The notes beneath the pieces are model-generated. The model was not told where the DNA came from, searched no databases, and worked only from the letters and a program-made list of their open reading frames with translations. A DNA stretch of 64,000 nt from Onchocerca volvulus (taxonomy: Eukaryota; Nematoda; Chromadorea; Rhabditida; Onchocercidae): the NCBI GenBank assembly GCA_000499405.2, contig HG738139.1, forward strand, positions 6,844,616-6,908,615, read 5' to 3'. Of this stretch, positions 25,801 to 38,000 are shown one piece after another. Each line of letters opens with the position of its first letter. The first letter of the stretch is position 1. Position numbers and translations under genes: made by a program.

Positions 25801-28800
25801 TTTTCTGGGCCAGTGATCAAAATCCTAGGAGGTGAGAATTTTCATCTTTTTAAACCCTCTTTTTTAAATTGCTTGTTACTGGAAGAGTGGAGTTTTCTTT
25901 TATTCTGATTTATTCTGCAGTAAGTGTTTTGTACATTAAACATAAAAGAAAGGCTCCAGTCTTCCGCAGTAGGCAAAAATTTTTACTGAAAATTTTAATT
26001 TAGATTAAAAATGGAGGATATCAAAGAAGCATTTCCTCATTATGCTGAAAGTTCGGTACGCAAACGGTTAAAGCAGTGCTCAGATTTCAAACGATTAGGG
26101 CAAGGTCCTGACCAAAACTATTGGGTTAGTTGCAGAGCATGGATTTGAAGAGATATAATGGAGTTTTTTCATTTTTTTTTTTTCAGAATTATTTTTACAA
26201 TTCTCGAAAACATTTCAAATGTCTTGATTTTGTTTTAATGTTTTAACTTTTTCTTTTAGTGTCTTACTTTTGCGACCAAAAATAACTCTTTAATAGGTTT
26301 TACGAAGTGATTTTCGATTACCAAGTAAAGAAGAAGTACTTGCAATGGTGACACCGGAAATGTGTTGTGCGCAATATAGCATGCTAGCAGCTGAACAACG
26401 CTTAAAAGTAATATTCAAATGTTTCTTTTATGTTTTTTCGCAGTATATCCAAGTAATAATTGAATACCTCATCAAAATTAGTTTTGGATTGAAAAAAAAA
26501 TACAAAAGGACCTAATTTAGCACATAAAGTGAAATTGTTTTAAGGACGCTGGCTATGGAGAAAAGTATTTCTTTACTCCAGAAAATGAAGATGATTCGGA
26601 TGACCAGGTTACCATCGAGGATGAAGTTAGTGAATTCTCTGCTTATTGGTTTTATTGATATGCTTTGAGAAATGTGTATATAGCCGAGTAGTGCTTTGTC
26701 CAGAAAATAAGTCGTCTATCGTATTAATATCAAAATCCATGTCACAAATTTTTTATCAATGAGAGATTGATAAATAGAAAATGTAAATTGATATAGTTTT
26801 CAGTATTTAACGAAAATGCTTTGTATGGAACTAGATAAATCTTTAATTTCATTTTAATGTTGAAAGACTGCAATTCGAGAACATCAAATGGCAGTTAGAT
26901 TCTGCATATGGGTTTTTTATTTGGTACTTATTTTGTTTAATTCATTCCATTTTAAAGATAAAATGCGCTCCGTGGAATACGACACGTGCTTACATATCAT
27001 CAATGAAAGGTAAATGTTTGCTGGATCAAACGGGTATAGCTGATCCAACTGGATGTGGTGAAGGTTTTTCGTATGTTCGTGTTAGCGCTAAACCACAGAA
27101 AGCTAAAGTTAGTTTTATTTCTCTTTCTGTTTTTAATGTTACAATCCATATTATTTCACTATTTTCTCTACTATTTATTTCCACTCATTTTTCCAATTTC
27201 TTCTCTAGGAGGAAGTGACGAATGTTCCGAAACGATTGGTAACCGGAACAAATGCTGATCTTAGAAAGCTACCATTGAAAGAAGCGAAAGAAATATGTCG
27301 AGATTATGGTGTTAGAGAGGAAGAGGTGTTTTCTTGAATATCAAAAAGTTTGCATCAGATTTGGTATAGATTTTAAGAAATTAATCCAGTCAATCAGAAA
27401 CGAATGTTACTGTATACAGAAATTTTCGTTTCATATTTCAGATTAATTCGTTGAGTCGGTGGGAGATAATTGACGTCATTCGGACATTATCTACCCAAGC
27501 TGCTAAAGCAAGATCAGATTTCTCCGGTACATTCATCACTATTTTTTGATATAGAGAATTAAAAGTCTTTACTTTTTTTTCCCCAGTTTTTTAAATCTTA
27601 ATATTTATTGCGAAAAAACTGTTGTAGGTATGGCTAGGTTTGCTCGTGGAAATATCAGGTTTAACTTCGCAGATATGCAAGAAAAATACAAAAAATTCTG
27701 TCAGAGAATATTTGATTTGCAAAATCAGTATGTTGTTGATGTTTTTAATACTCTGCATTGTTAATATTTTTTCACACATATGTTTCAAAAAAATTTTTGA
27801 AACTTGTTTGGATCAAAAATAAATTTATTGCAGGACATTGTCAAATACAGATATTTTGAGTACTGATGAAGGAAGCAGTGGTGAAGATTCAGATAACGAA
27901 GAACTTGCAACGAAACTTGAAAGCATGTTAGATGCTAATAAAGGTTCTACTTTTAAATATGGAGATCTAAAATATTAAGAAGTTGAAAATTTTACTTACT
28001 AATATATTTAGTGGGAAAAAACCATGCCACAAATAATAAAAAGCATGCTAGAAGTAAAATAAAACATTTAGTTTTATTGCTCCAAAAAATGATCCTATAT
28101 CTAATACTTTTATTCAGCATTCTATTTATTTATCACTTTATTCTGTTCTCTAAGATTGTTTAAGCCAAATCATTCACATTCGATAAGAAAAAGTTGGAGT
28201 TCGAACAAGAGGAAAAGGAACGAAAGGCTCTGCAGAAAATGCTTTGTAATGATGAGCCTACAGGCTTACCCATAACTAAACATGAAAAAGAAAATGATAT
28301 AAAAGGTTTCATAATTCGTTTACAAAATCTGTTTTTTTTTTTTTTTTTTTTTTTTTTCTTCGTTAACTCTTCATACTGCTTTTGTTGAACTAATTAATGA
28401 AACAAGTTTCTGATTTATAGGCAAGGAATTGGATGCAACAACAGTATTTAACGAAATGCAAAATTCTCAGATTCCTACACCTTCTGTAACAAGGAAACTT
28501 AAAATATATCGTACTTATCGAGCTGAAGATGGCACCGAAACAGTATATTTTTAATGGTTTTATTAATATTGCGATCGGCAGTTGCATGAAAAGATAAATC
28601 CTAAAAACTTTCAGCATTTACGATTATAAAGTATGATATAAAATATATACTTCTTCAAAAGTTTTTATATATTCCTGAATTTCTTGTTTTGAAGACTCGG
28701 GTTGAAGTAATTACACGTCAACAGCTAATCGATGCGTATGTCCGTATACGTACAAGATGTGATGAAACATTCATTCGAGTATATGCGCAAATGGATGAGC

Positions 28801-31800
28801 AGTTCAAAGAAGTAAGTTACCTGCTATTTCACTTTTGTTTTTGTTTTTTAATTTAAAAAAGAAACGATGATTATATGGTAGCGCAGAAATTAGGCATAAC
28901 GAACTCAAAGCTAAGCTTCATGTTGAACAACTTATTACCAAAGTTGGCTTAGTTTATTTAGTTGTGAAAGGAATGAAGAAGAGGGATTTTCAAATCTCTC
29001 TCTATCGAGTAGCTGTTTTTTTTTTTTTTTTTTTTTTATTCTAAAGCCTTTCTTTATTTACTGTTAAATCTCTCTACGAAATTCATACTTTCAGGAAAGA
29101 AGGAAAGAGAAACGACGTTTACAAGATCAACTGCGTAGAATTAGACGTAATGAACTGAAAGCTAAACTTCACGGTGTACCCATTGGACAACCTATCACCA
29201 AGGTAGCTCAGTTTGTTTAATTATGAAATTGTGCAAATATTGACTTGGATGATAAAACAATGTTTTATGATGTTTAAATGTTTTGTTTTTTATACTATAA
29301 AATTGATCCATTTTGTGCTCGGAACATCGGAATATTGGAATAATAAAAAAAGGAAAATCTTTCAGCTTATCAATAATAATTTTTTTTTTTTTTTTTGAGG
29401 CGAAAGTAACGGAAAAGAAACCGCCAGTGATAAAGCCAAATCTATTAAAAATGAGGTGCAGCGCCTGTCATGGCACGGGACACATGAAAACTAATAAGAA
29501 CTGTCCATTGTATGGTAAAGATCCAACGAAAGCCATCAGAACCGTTGGCGATATCCATCCGGTATTTTCAATTTATCGTGAATTGCTATCAAATATTGAT
29601 CAAGACACTTTTGTTTTAATGAATTGGACCATATGTTCTGTACTTTCATCACTGCTCTCAACTAATTTTTGGTGAAGATTATATATTTTAAAATGTTAAA
29701 TTGCATTTCACAAATTATAGGGTATGTTTCGATGGAGAATTTCATTTTTTTTAGCAAATTTAAATAAACTTTAATACGAAGCCATAATCTTGAAAAGATT
29801 CATAATTTATGTTATTTGACGATTTAGGTAGCTTTGACCGATGAACAACTTGAAAAGATGGTCGTACCATCGGGAGAATTGATTGCAGTTGAAGGCACGA
29901 AATTGAAAATATCGAGGAAGTTGTACAGTCATGCAGAAATGATCAAGAAAAATGCACTAAGGCAAGTTTTTTTTTGTTGTTGTGCGAGTGCTTCTGCAGA
30001 ATAAAAACCTTATTTTTTGCATACTTAACTTTTAGACTTCATATACCTCGTGAACTAATAGAAGGTGATAAAAAACTGATGATGGAAGGAGACAAGCGAT
30101 CACCATCGATCACAGTTGAACCAGAAGAAAGTACCAATATGATGCATGGAATTGTCAATAGTGAAGACGTTGATCCGGACGATGATGTACATATTTCAGA
30201 TACTCCTGAACCACCCAAAACAAGTTAGTACGGATGTACTCATAAATTCATTTAGCTTTCTTTTTAGATATTCTTCTTATACTCTCCCGGTATTTCTAAT
30301 CCAAATGATCTAATATCTAGTAATGCGCACTGAAAATAAAAAAAGAATGAGAAATTTTGGTAGCAGATTCTAACTTTGATAATTTTGTTATTCGTCTCCC
30401 AATTAATGGAAGATATAAGCAGGCTGCATTCATAATTTTAGGCAAAGTTCGTATAACTACCGTTAGTTCAAATAAGCGTCGGCATACTGCTGAAATGGAA
30501 GATTATTTGTACGGCCCACAAAAAACTGTCAAGCGGATACGAGCTGATCCAAAAGTTAGTTTATATAAAACATTTGCTTATTTGGATTATAATAGAAATA
30601 TTTTCATGAGCTATGATGCACTAGAAATTCAAATGTGGTTGACGATTTATAAATAAAAATATCTTGTAACTCGTAACTATTTTCAAGAAGCTACTCAAGA
30701 AAAAATAACCATTGCTTTATTTTTTGCCTTGATTGACTTAGTTATAAAGAATATAAGATAATAAATTATAGGTATCGATGTCGATTGTTTTGAGTGAAAT
30801 ATTTAACGATGTTCGCAGTGTCTTTGGCTGTGAAGAAATTATGTTTCCAGTCAATCCAAAAAAAGTAGCGCTTTTTATAGGCTATTCTGCCATGAATAAT
30901 CTATTTTTTTAATTTCAATCATATGATGTAAAACCTGCTTCTTTATGAATAATATGAAGTGTTAGATAAAGAGCAAATTTACAAAGGAATGTGAAAATTG
31001 CGCGAAAAGAATTGAATGAAACGGTAAAGGACTTGGTTTTCTTGCGCTATATTTCCGTTTTTCAGCCTAAGGAATACATCTCATTGAAATGATTTGAAAC
31101 TCAATGATATGATCTTTCATTAAACAGTAGTCGTCAGATTGTGGCAGAAAAGTTAGTAACAGAAAAAAAATAATATCGTTTTAATCAGTGAGATAAATAG
31201 AGGAAAAAATTGGAATAGAGATAGTTGGCTGGGATAAGATAGATTTTTTAAAGATGTTACTTTTATAATATGCTATTTTGCTAAAAGAATGACATTTTTT
31301 CCCCATGATCATTTTCTCATTTAGGTCCCTGATTATTACAACATTATAAAGGAACCAATGGATCTACAGCAAATCAAGAAGAAAATTTCTGAAAATAAAT
31401 ATGAATTAAGGAGGCAATTTTTATACGATATCAAGCTGATAATGGATAATTCAATACTTTATAATGGTGGTGGTCATCCTATTACAATTACTGCCAAAAA
31501 TGTTAGTCTTCTGCACTTGTTGAAATTAAAATGTTTTCTCTTTTTTCCTCTTCTTTTTCCAAATATTTAGTTTTCACAGAAAAATAAATCTTTATCTTAG
31601 GTATTTGAAATGGCATCCAGACATATTGCTGAACGTGAGCAGAAATTGATTGCTTTGGAGAAAGCAATTAATCCCTTGCTCGACGATAATGATATCATTG
31701 GTTTCTCGTTTATACTGAACGAAATTGTTCAGGAATGTAAAAATATACCTAAAAGTGTTGCATTCCATTTTAAAGTTGACCCAAAGAAGGTCAGTTTTGT

Positions 31801-33204
31801 CTAAATTTTAGAATTACTACAATCACATTTTTGCCAGAATTGTTATGAAATTGTATTGTTAACTGAAGCAGTTTGGAGATGTTAGTATTGTATTTTTTTA
31901 AACCGGAATCATGCTTTCCATTTTGTTATTTGCGACCGTTATCAATTTTTCCGTTATATTCTTTCATTACTGCTGCAAATCCTGTAATTATAGAATTTAC
32001 TAAAACATTTAGTTTATTAATCAATTCAATTTTCTAGTTGCCTCAATATTATGAAAAAATACATAGACCAATGGATTTGGGTACTATGCAGCAAAATATT
32101 AAGGAGCATCGTTACACCACCATTGAAGCATTCCGAAATGATATTAAACAGGTTTCAACTTTTTTTTATTTTCTTTTTGGTAGAAAGGCAGAAAATGATG
32201 ACCATTTTTCTGAATTTTACTTTAAAATATTGAATGAATTTTTTTGTAAGAGATTTTACAGATCAAAATGAATAGTGAATTGTATAACGGACCTCCAGAA
32301 ACATCACAGTACACCTCGAAAGCTGTTGAAATATGTACGTTAGCCGAGAAGATGCTTGAGGTATATTTTCTATTATATCATTTCAAATTCAAGTTTACGT
32401 GTTTTATGCAAAGAATGCCACTCACTGATTTGTGCTACATTTATTTCGAGTGATTACGCTGCAGGAGCGAAAGGAACAATTAGCAGAACTGGAGATTAAC
32501 ATACAGTCAACATTAAATGAACATGTAGATCTCGAATCAAATGCAACGAGTACCATATGTGCTGAAGAAGTGGAAGAACCATCTCCGGGTTCAAGACCTG
32601 ACGAATCGGAAGCAAGACTGGATGAAAATACAGTCAAAATAGAACCAAGTCCGTTTTTTTTTTTTAGCTAGAAATTTATTTACATGCCTTCATTTAACAA
32701 ATATCCTTTTTCTAAAGCAACTATACCACATAATTTAGATGATGATGAAGAGGCGGTACCGATGGGAAATTTGCAAGATGATCTCGCTTTGAGTGGTGAT
32801 GAAGATGATCTAGATGATGAAGATCAAGATTTAGGTATATCCTGCAGCTGTATTTAGTGATACCGCAGCTTTATATTTTCATTTATTCAATTGAATTGAG
32901 TCGTATGTATCTATCACTTGGAATTATGAAATTTTTTTTTTTTTTTTTGATGACGTCACTAACATATATGACAGGCTTGTCCACAAGTTTTAAAAATGTT
33001 GGAATTTAATTTCTAGGCAGCAGTTGTGATGCAGCAGGTGAAATAAGTAACCAGTATGATGCGGAGAATGATTTGCTACAATCTCGAATGCATACTTCTG
33101 GTCAGCTGAATGCAGATCTAGCATTGAGCGATAGTGATGAAGATGAGGATGAGCAGTTTTTGGAAGCGAAAAGGCCAAAACTGGAAGATTTTACTACGCT
33201 TTGA
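19871..33204 (+). CDS. taf-1: TAF1, largest subunit of transcription factor TFIID
   Basis: Scaffold of TFIID; binds TAF7, promoter DNA and acetylated histones in the nucleus. The model has 42 exons and 1,819 codons plus stop. Main landmarks: start exon 19871-19937 (reads MEDADNSSS), then 20418-20537, 20849-20947, 21037-21133, 21246-21366 and onward to 33017-33204. Acidic N-terminal part to about residue 200; repeated WEDDI motifs near residues 335 and 430; the conserved TAF1 core (DUF3591, including the winged helix) about 545-935 with the hallmarks [23 protein letters not shown] and [16 protein letters not shown] zinc knuckle C1261, C1264, H1269, C1276. Two bromodomains, about 1450-1540 and 1565-1660, each keep the acetyl-lysine-binding Asn (N1518, N1640). 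Acidic tail ends FTTL. Human TAF1 is similar in length (about 1,890). One intron (29962-30035) is GC-AG. Identity is very secure; single exon borders less so. Confidence 0.96.
19999..20062. repeat. Alternating TG/TA purine-pyrimidine tract
   Basis: About 64 bases of nearly alternating T-G and T-A steps in the first taf-1 intron. This is a simple-sequence tract, likely variable in length between individuals, and a type of sequence able to adopt Z-DNA or cruciform structure. No function can be read from it. Confidence 0.7.
22806..22866. repeat. T61 homopolymer forming a splice acceptor tract
   Basis: Sixty-one consecutive Ts run directly into CAG at 22867-22869, the acceptor of the taf-1 exon at 22870-22941. 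It serves as the whole polypyrimidine tract. The true length in the genome may differ, because assemblies handle such runs poorly. Confidence 0.95.
28332..28357. repeat. T26 homopolymer in a taf-1 intron
   Basis: Run of 26 Ts in the intron between the exons at 28165-28305 and 28421-28542. Similar shorter runs occur at 29019-29037 and 29381-29396; the latter leads into an unusual TTTGAG acceptor. Confidence 0.9.
28882..28969 (+). pseudogene. Decayed duplicate of the 3' part of a taf-1 exon
   Basis: This intronic stretch aligns closely with 29134-29228, which is the last 70 or so bases of the exon 29095-29202 plus the start of the next intron. The shared core reads AACGAACTCAAAGCTAAGCT here and AATGAACTGAAAGCTAAACT in the exon, followed by a matching TTACCAA(A/G)GT splice-donor region. 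A deletion of about 10 bases in the middle breaks the frame. It precedes the real exon by about 250 bases, so a tandem duplication followed by decay is the simplest explanation. It is not included in the gene model. Confidence 0.75.
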
Positions 33205-33776
33205 CCACGTCAAAGATAATTTTCGAAAATGGAATGAAAAATGATGTAGTTTTTTTTTCCGAATTGATTGTGCATTCAATATTTGTACGTAGTATTCATT
33301 ACTTATCATTTTTTACAAATTGAAAAACTTTCAGCATGAAAATGTTGGATGAAATCAAAATTATGTTATCCCAGTGACTAGTCTTGTTGGACTGTTTTTG
33401 ACGAGCATAAACCAGTAATCACTCATGACATGTGTACACAACGTTTAGAATTGTAATTTTTGCTGTTAACAATTGGTAGTTCATTTGATTTTTCTTTGAT
33501 TTTAAAAGACTAAGACTAACAGATTACAAAATGAGATAGTAGTGAGGGAAATTGTATAATTTTAATAACTTCTGAATTTTAATTCAACTTCTTTTGGGAA
33601 GATTTGATCATAATAATCCATTAATGTTATAATGAAACTTCAATTTGACCAACGTTTTCAAAAATTGGTAGAGGCAGGTAAGAGGCAAACTAATTCCCCA
33701 GAAGAAGTTGGCGGAAGATTACATTAACTAACATGATACTGGTATGTTAGGCATTTCTCTCCAAAATTTTGATTTC

Positions 33777-33777
<1 letters not shown>

Positions 33778-33827
<50 letters not shown>
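33778..33827. repeat. T50 homopolymer
   Basis: Fifty consecutive Ts about 570 bases after the taf-1 stop codon, with no nearby exon. It may reflect an old retroposed poly(A) tail on the minus strand or simple slippage; nothing next to it looks like a retroposed gene. Confidence 0.95.
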
Positions 33828-33832
<5 letters not shown>

Positions 33833-33957
33833 CAGTCATATATTACAGGTATTTATGATTTTTAATAGAATGAATTTGATGGTTGTTCTATCCCCACAAA
33901 TTTTTGATACGGGTTTTGTTTCTTAATTATACTTTGTGCCATTTGCTTGTTTTTTTC

Positions 33958-33963
33958 AATAAA
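33958..33963 (+). terminator. Candidate poly(A) signal for taf-1
   Basis: AATAAA, the first perfect hexamer found on the plus strand after the taf-1 stop at 33204. Distance is long for a nematode 3' UTR, so the real site may use a variant hexamer further upstream. Confidence 0.3.
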
Positions 33964-34907
33964 AATAAAAAACTGAATTAACAGTGTATACTTATGCTGT
34001 TCTGCAGTTTTATCATATTTGATTTAAATCACAGTTTTTTTGTTTTTTCATTCCTGGCTTCTTGGAAAAAAGTTTCACAGCAAAAGTCTTTAACGTGTCA
34101 TTGTTCAGGGAACATCTATTTTCTTGTTTTTGAGTTTGAATCTCTTGATCAGAATGGGCATGACAAATATTCGAAGTTTCTGCATAAATTATATTGCAAA
34201 TTGATTTTGAAGTATTGTTTAATGTTTTATCTTCCGTTAATAATTGAGGCGATTTTCTTTGTCAGAATTTATGAACTCATTCTAAACTCGCCTAGTGTTT
34301 TCGCGGGAAGAGTTCTTTGAAGTATTTTATTTGTTCTTTTTTCCAGAAATTATCCATTTTCATGGCGGATTAGTGGAAGCGTTATTTTTGAATTTAAGGA
34401 TTTCTCAGCAGAGATCATCTCCAAAACATTCATTCATCATCACTGAAGCGTAGTCGTATGATGCAATGAAATAGTTTCTATTTTATTTGTGTGAAGTTAG
34501 TTGACTTTAATCATTTCGTTACTTACAATTTCTGGTCCCACAAATTCCAGTAAAAAAGTGAATATTTCTCTATTTATTCATTCTATACAGCACTTTTCAT
34601 GCCTAGACTATTTATCTTTTCCTTGTAGATTGGGTTGCGAAACGTTTTTGATGTTTTTGGTTTCCTCATTTCACTTCGAAATATATGTGCAATTGCTCTT
34701 TTCATGATCGATTAATCAATGTAACAAAACACTAATTTGATTATGGCACATCCATGTTCCTAGTAATTGTTGAGACTCGGACAGTCAGGAACATAGTAGG
34801 TTTCTATGTGTCTGATTTTTGTGGCGTTTCCATCTTAAGTTTGTCTTTTTATGCTTACTTAGCAGTTCACTAGAATCTTTACAGAAACTTCGAAAAAATC
34901 GGCTCAC

Positions 34908-34925
34908 ATATATATATATATATAT
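34908..34925. repeat. Short AT microsatellite
   Basis: About nine AT/TA dinucleotide units in intergenic DNA. Confidence 0.85.
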
Positions 34926-37900
34926 CGATGGAATGAAAAGATACTTCGGAAACATTTTCTTTAGCACAATTCATTAATTTAAAATTTTATAAATGGAACT
35001 TAAGTTGTAGAATGCTATTGAAGATACCGGTTTCTTGAAATTTTAATACGTTTCAATGGCTTTCTCTACTCTCTATAGTGATAGTCTAGTTGAGAAAATC
35101 AACATAAGTGAGATTCATTTCTTATTATTGTGTACATATTATTGGACGGTCTTTAATTTTGTTGCAAAAATGGATACATATTTTAAAAATGATTTTTTTA
35201 GATTCTTCTTAATCATTTTAAACCTGTTAGTGTTTGCACGAAATGAATTGTAGGATTTTATCCAGCTTCAGCAGCTAGAAAATTTTCGAAACCTTCAACG
35301 GCTAGCTAAAGATTTCTGGAAGGGACAATTATCAAGTTTATTTAGTACAATTCTGACAAGAAATACAACTAATTTGTTTTTTTTTCAGTACACGCCTACA
35401 CATTCTCGTAAATGTGTGCGACGAATCATTCTGTCTGAACTTCGTCTTTTCATTATTGAATATTCAGATGAGGCAGTTTGTTGCCGATGAAATTTTTTAA
35501 TTAGTATTTCTGCTGTTTTCATTTTTGACTGGTAAAGGTAGGCTGAAGAAGAGCAAAGTTAATGATCTTTATAAGAAATGAGCATTTTTATTTAATGGGA
35601 TGATTGTCTTTAAGAATTACTTACTGCATTTTTTCCTGGGTAATTTCTAAAATAAATCCTCAAGTATTGGATATGCATTCCTGAAATTATCATGACGAAA
35701 AAAGTAGTGGTTATCAATTTTATCAAATATTCGAAATCAAACTTCATTTGGAAGGTGATATTCATCATTTTTGATTATCAGAAATATGCACTTTTAAAAA
35801 TCATTTTTTTTTTTTATTAATTGAGAAATTAAATACATGTTTCAAGCTACTGCGATAACTTTCGTTGTAATTGTATACGGTTGCACATCATTCATTACTT
35901 TTTTTTTATATTTTAATCACGTATAATAATCAATCCAGCTATAATTCGTTGCAACACTCTCATGGATTACTGTCAGAAATCTGCAATGTATGCCACGAAA
36001 CCGTCGAATTTTTGATTTAGCTATTGTTTTTGAAACTGACTTTTTCTTTGTTTAATTTACACTTTAAATTTTATTGCGCTGTCTTCTATTCGTATTTCAT
36101 TCTCATGCCTCGTTATTCACATTTGTTCTATACATTCTGTTGTTATTTTAAGTAGAAAAGCTTTTATTGATTCTATTTCCATTTGTTAAACCAGGCATGT
36201 AAAACTTTTTTAACTATCAATGCTATTCTCAATACTGTCAATCCAGTAGCGTCGGTGGTATAAGAGAGAAAAATAGGATTGAGTTAAATTGTCTGATATT
36301 TCACATGAATGGCATTAAAGACGATGTTTAGAATACATATCCATTTCGATCATCTTATGATTCAAATGTTATATCGTAGATTGCTGAAACTTGGAAAATT
36401 CATTTGAATTAATTTTGTTGATTTTACTCATGAGCCTTTATAATGAAAATAAATCCTGAAAAACTCAGCGATGGAATATGATTTTAAATTTATGCTGTTT
36501 CTTCTTCTAATTACTCAATAAAAAACGGAAAAAAATGCACAAAGATTTGAGCTTTGTTAAAAATTTATCGTATGAAATTAATATTGATTTTTAAGAATTC
36601 ATATTTAATAAGTTGTATGAAACATGTTAATATATTTTAAAAATTTTAAAGTAAGCCAGTAACTATATTGATCTTCAGAAATTGATTGGTCTAAATCATA
36701 GGAATTGTTTCTAATTATCTTACTTTCAATTCATCTAAGAAATGCTAGAATTAGTTTTAGGGTTTTGTCAATCTTAAGTCTTTTGAATCTATCTTAGGAT
36801 GGAAGGTAAGCTGTGTTTTCGGAATACTGTTTATTGTCTGTAAATAATCTTTTCGAAATCAAAATAAAAAAGACATCTTTTTTATTACTTCAGTGCCGTT
36901 TTAATTTTCTTTTCTTTTCGAAATCGAAATAATTCTCTATATTTCCGCATATGCAACTTAAGGATGATGTAATATTGCTTTGTTGATAAGTGGTATATGA
37001 GTGCATGCTGAAGTAAACTTCCTAGTAACTAGATAAGATAGTATGGATAAATAAAGATCGATTTTTCTATGTTTATTCGGTTACATGTTTTTTTTTTTCT
37101 TGGTCGAAACATGTACCATGGGTGAAGTGTATCTGCCTCATCCAAATCATACTTTTTCAAGAATTTTAAAGAGGACGAAAAATCGATAAACTTTAAAATG
37201 CAGCAATGCAAAGCATGCTGCTAGTGTCACTTTTGTTTCTGTTAGAAGAAAGATGACTGAGAGAATATAGATGAGAGGAATAGACGATGTATTCGTAATT
37301 ACCGTTTCTATTTAATTTTCCCTACTTTCTTGCTTCTTCCATCTTATCCGGCCGTTCTATACATTCTTCCTCATCGACCAACCATGATTCCAAACTTTTA
37401 TTATTTCAACTAAACAAAAATTCATCGAACACGAAATTGTATTCAATTGATATTTGTATTTTTATTGCTATTTGCAATAAATTTCAAATTAATCCTTTTT
37501 CTCTACAATTTAGCATAAATAATCTTCAACTCGGCTTTAAGTTTCTGGTGATTCCTATATAACGCTTTTCGTAGAAATTTTCTGGGGACTTTTCTATGAG
37601 TCGTTTTCAAAACTATTTGCTTTCTTTTTTCTATGAATAAACATACGTATTATTATGCGTCACAAAGTCCCATTATACATTCAATTAGTTGTTCATTCAA
37701 TGTTTTATTAATCAAGTTTCACCTGTGCTTCAAATTCAACTCAGTTTTGAAATACGTCATATAATACTTATAATCTTGAAAAAAGAAACGCTGTTTGAAG
37801 ACTTGGTTTTGTTTTTTAATCAAATTAGATTAGTGATAAAGTGGTCAAGTGAAAATCATTTGTTGAACATAGGTTCGCGTAACTTTTTTCAGTACATTCG

Positions 37901-38000
37901 ATTTGTGATAACGTAACTTTTTTTTCATCTCTATTGATCTTATTTTTTATCTTTCCAGAAAACAGGAATTTAAAGATAAGGTAGTGTAACAAGTATTTCA

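Larger units (their letters stand above)
33205..38000. other. Intergenic, no gene clearly supported
   Basis: A gap of 4.8 kb between taf-1 and the RILP-like gene. AATAAA at 33958-33963 may be the taf-1 poly(A) signal, implying a 3' UTR of about 750 bases. The gap contains a T50 run (33778-33827), a short AT microsatellite (34908-34925) and one open frame of 79 codons at 35254-35490 preceded by TAG, which might be a lone exon. The remaining open frames are short, low-complexity and rich in Phe, Leu and Ile, as expected of A+T-rich non-coding DNA. TTTCCAG at 37952-37958 may be an SL trans-splice or 5'-UTR acceptor for the RILP-like gene. Confidence 0.6.
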
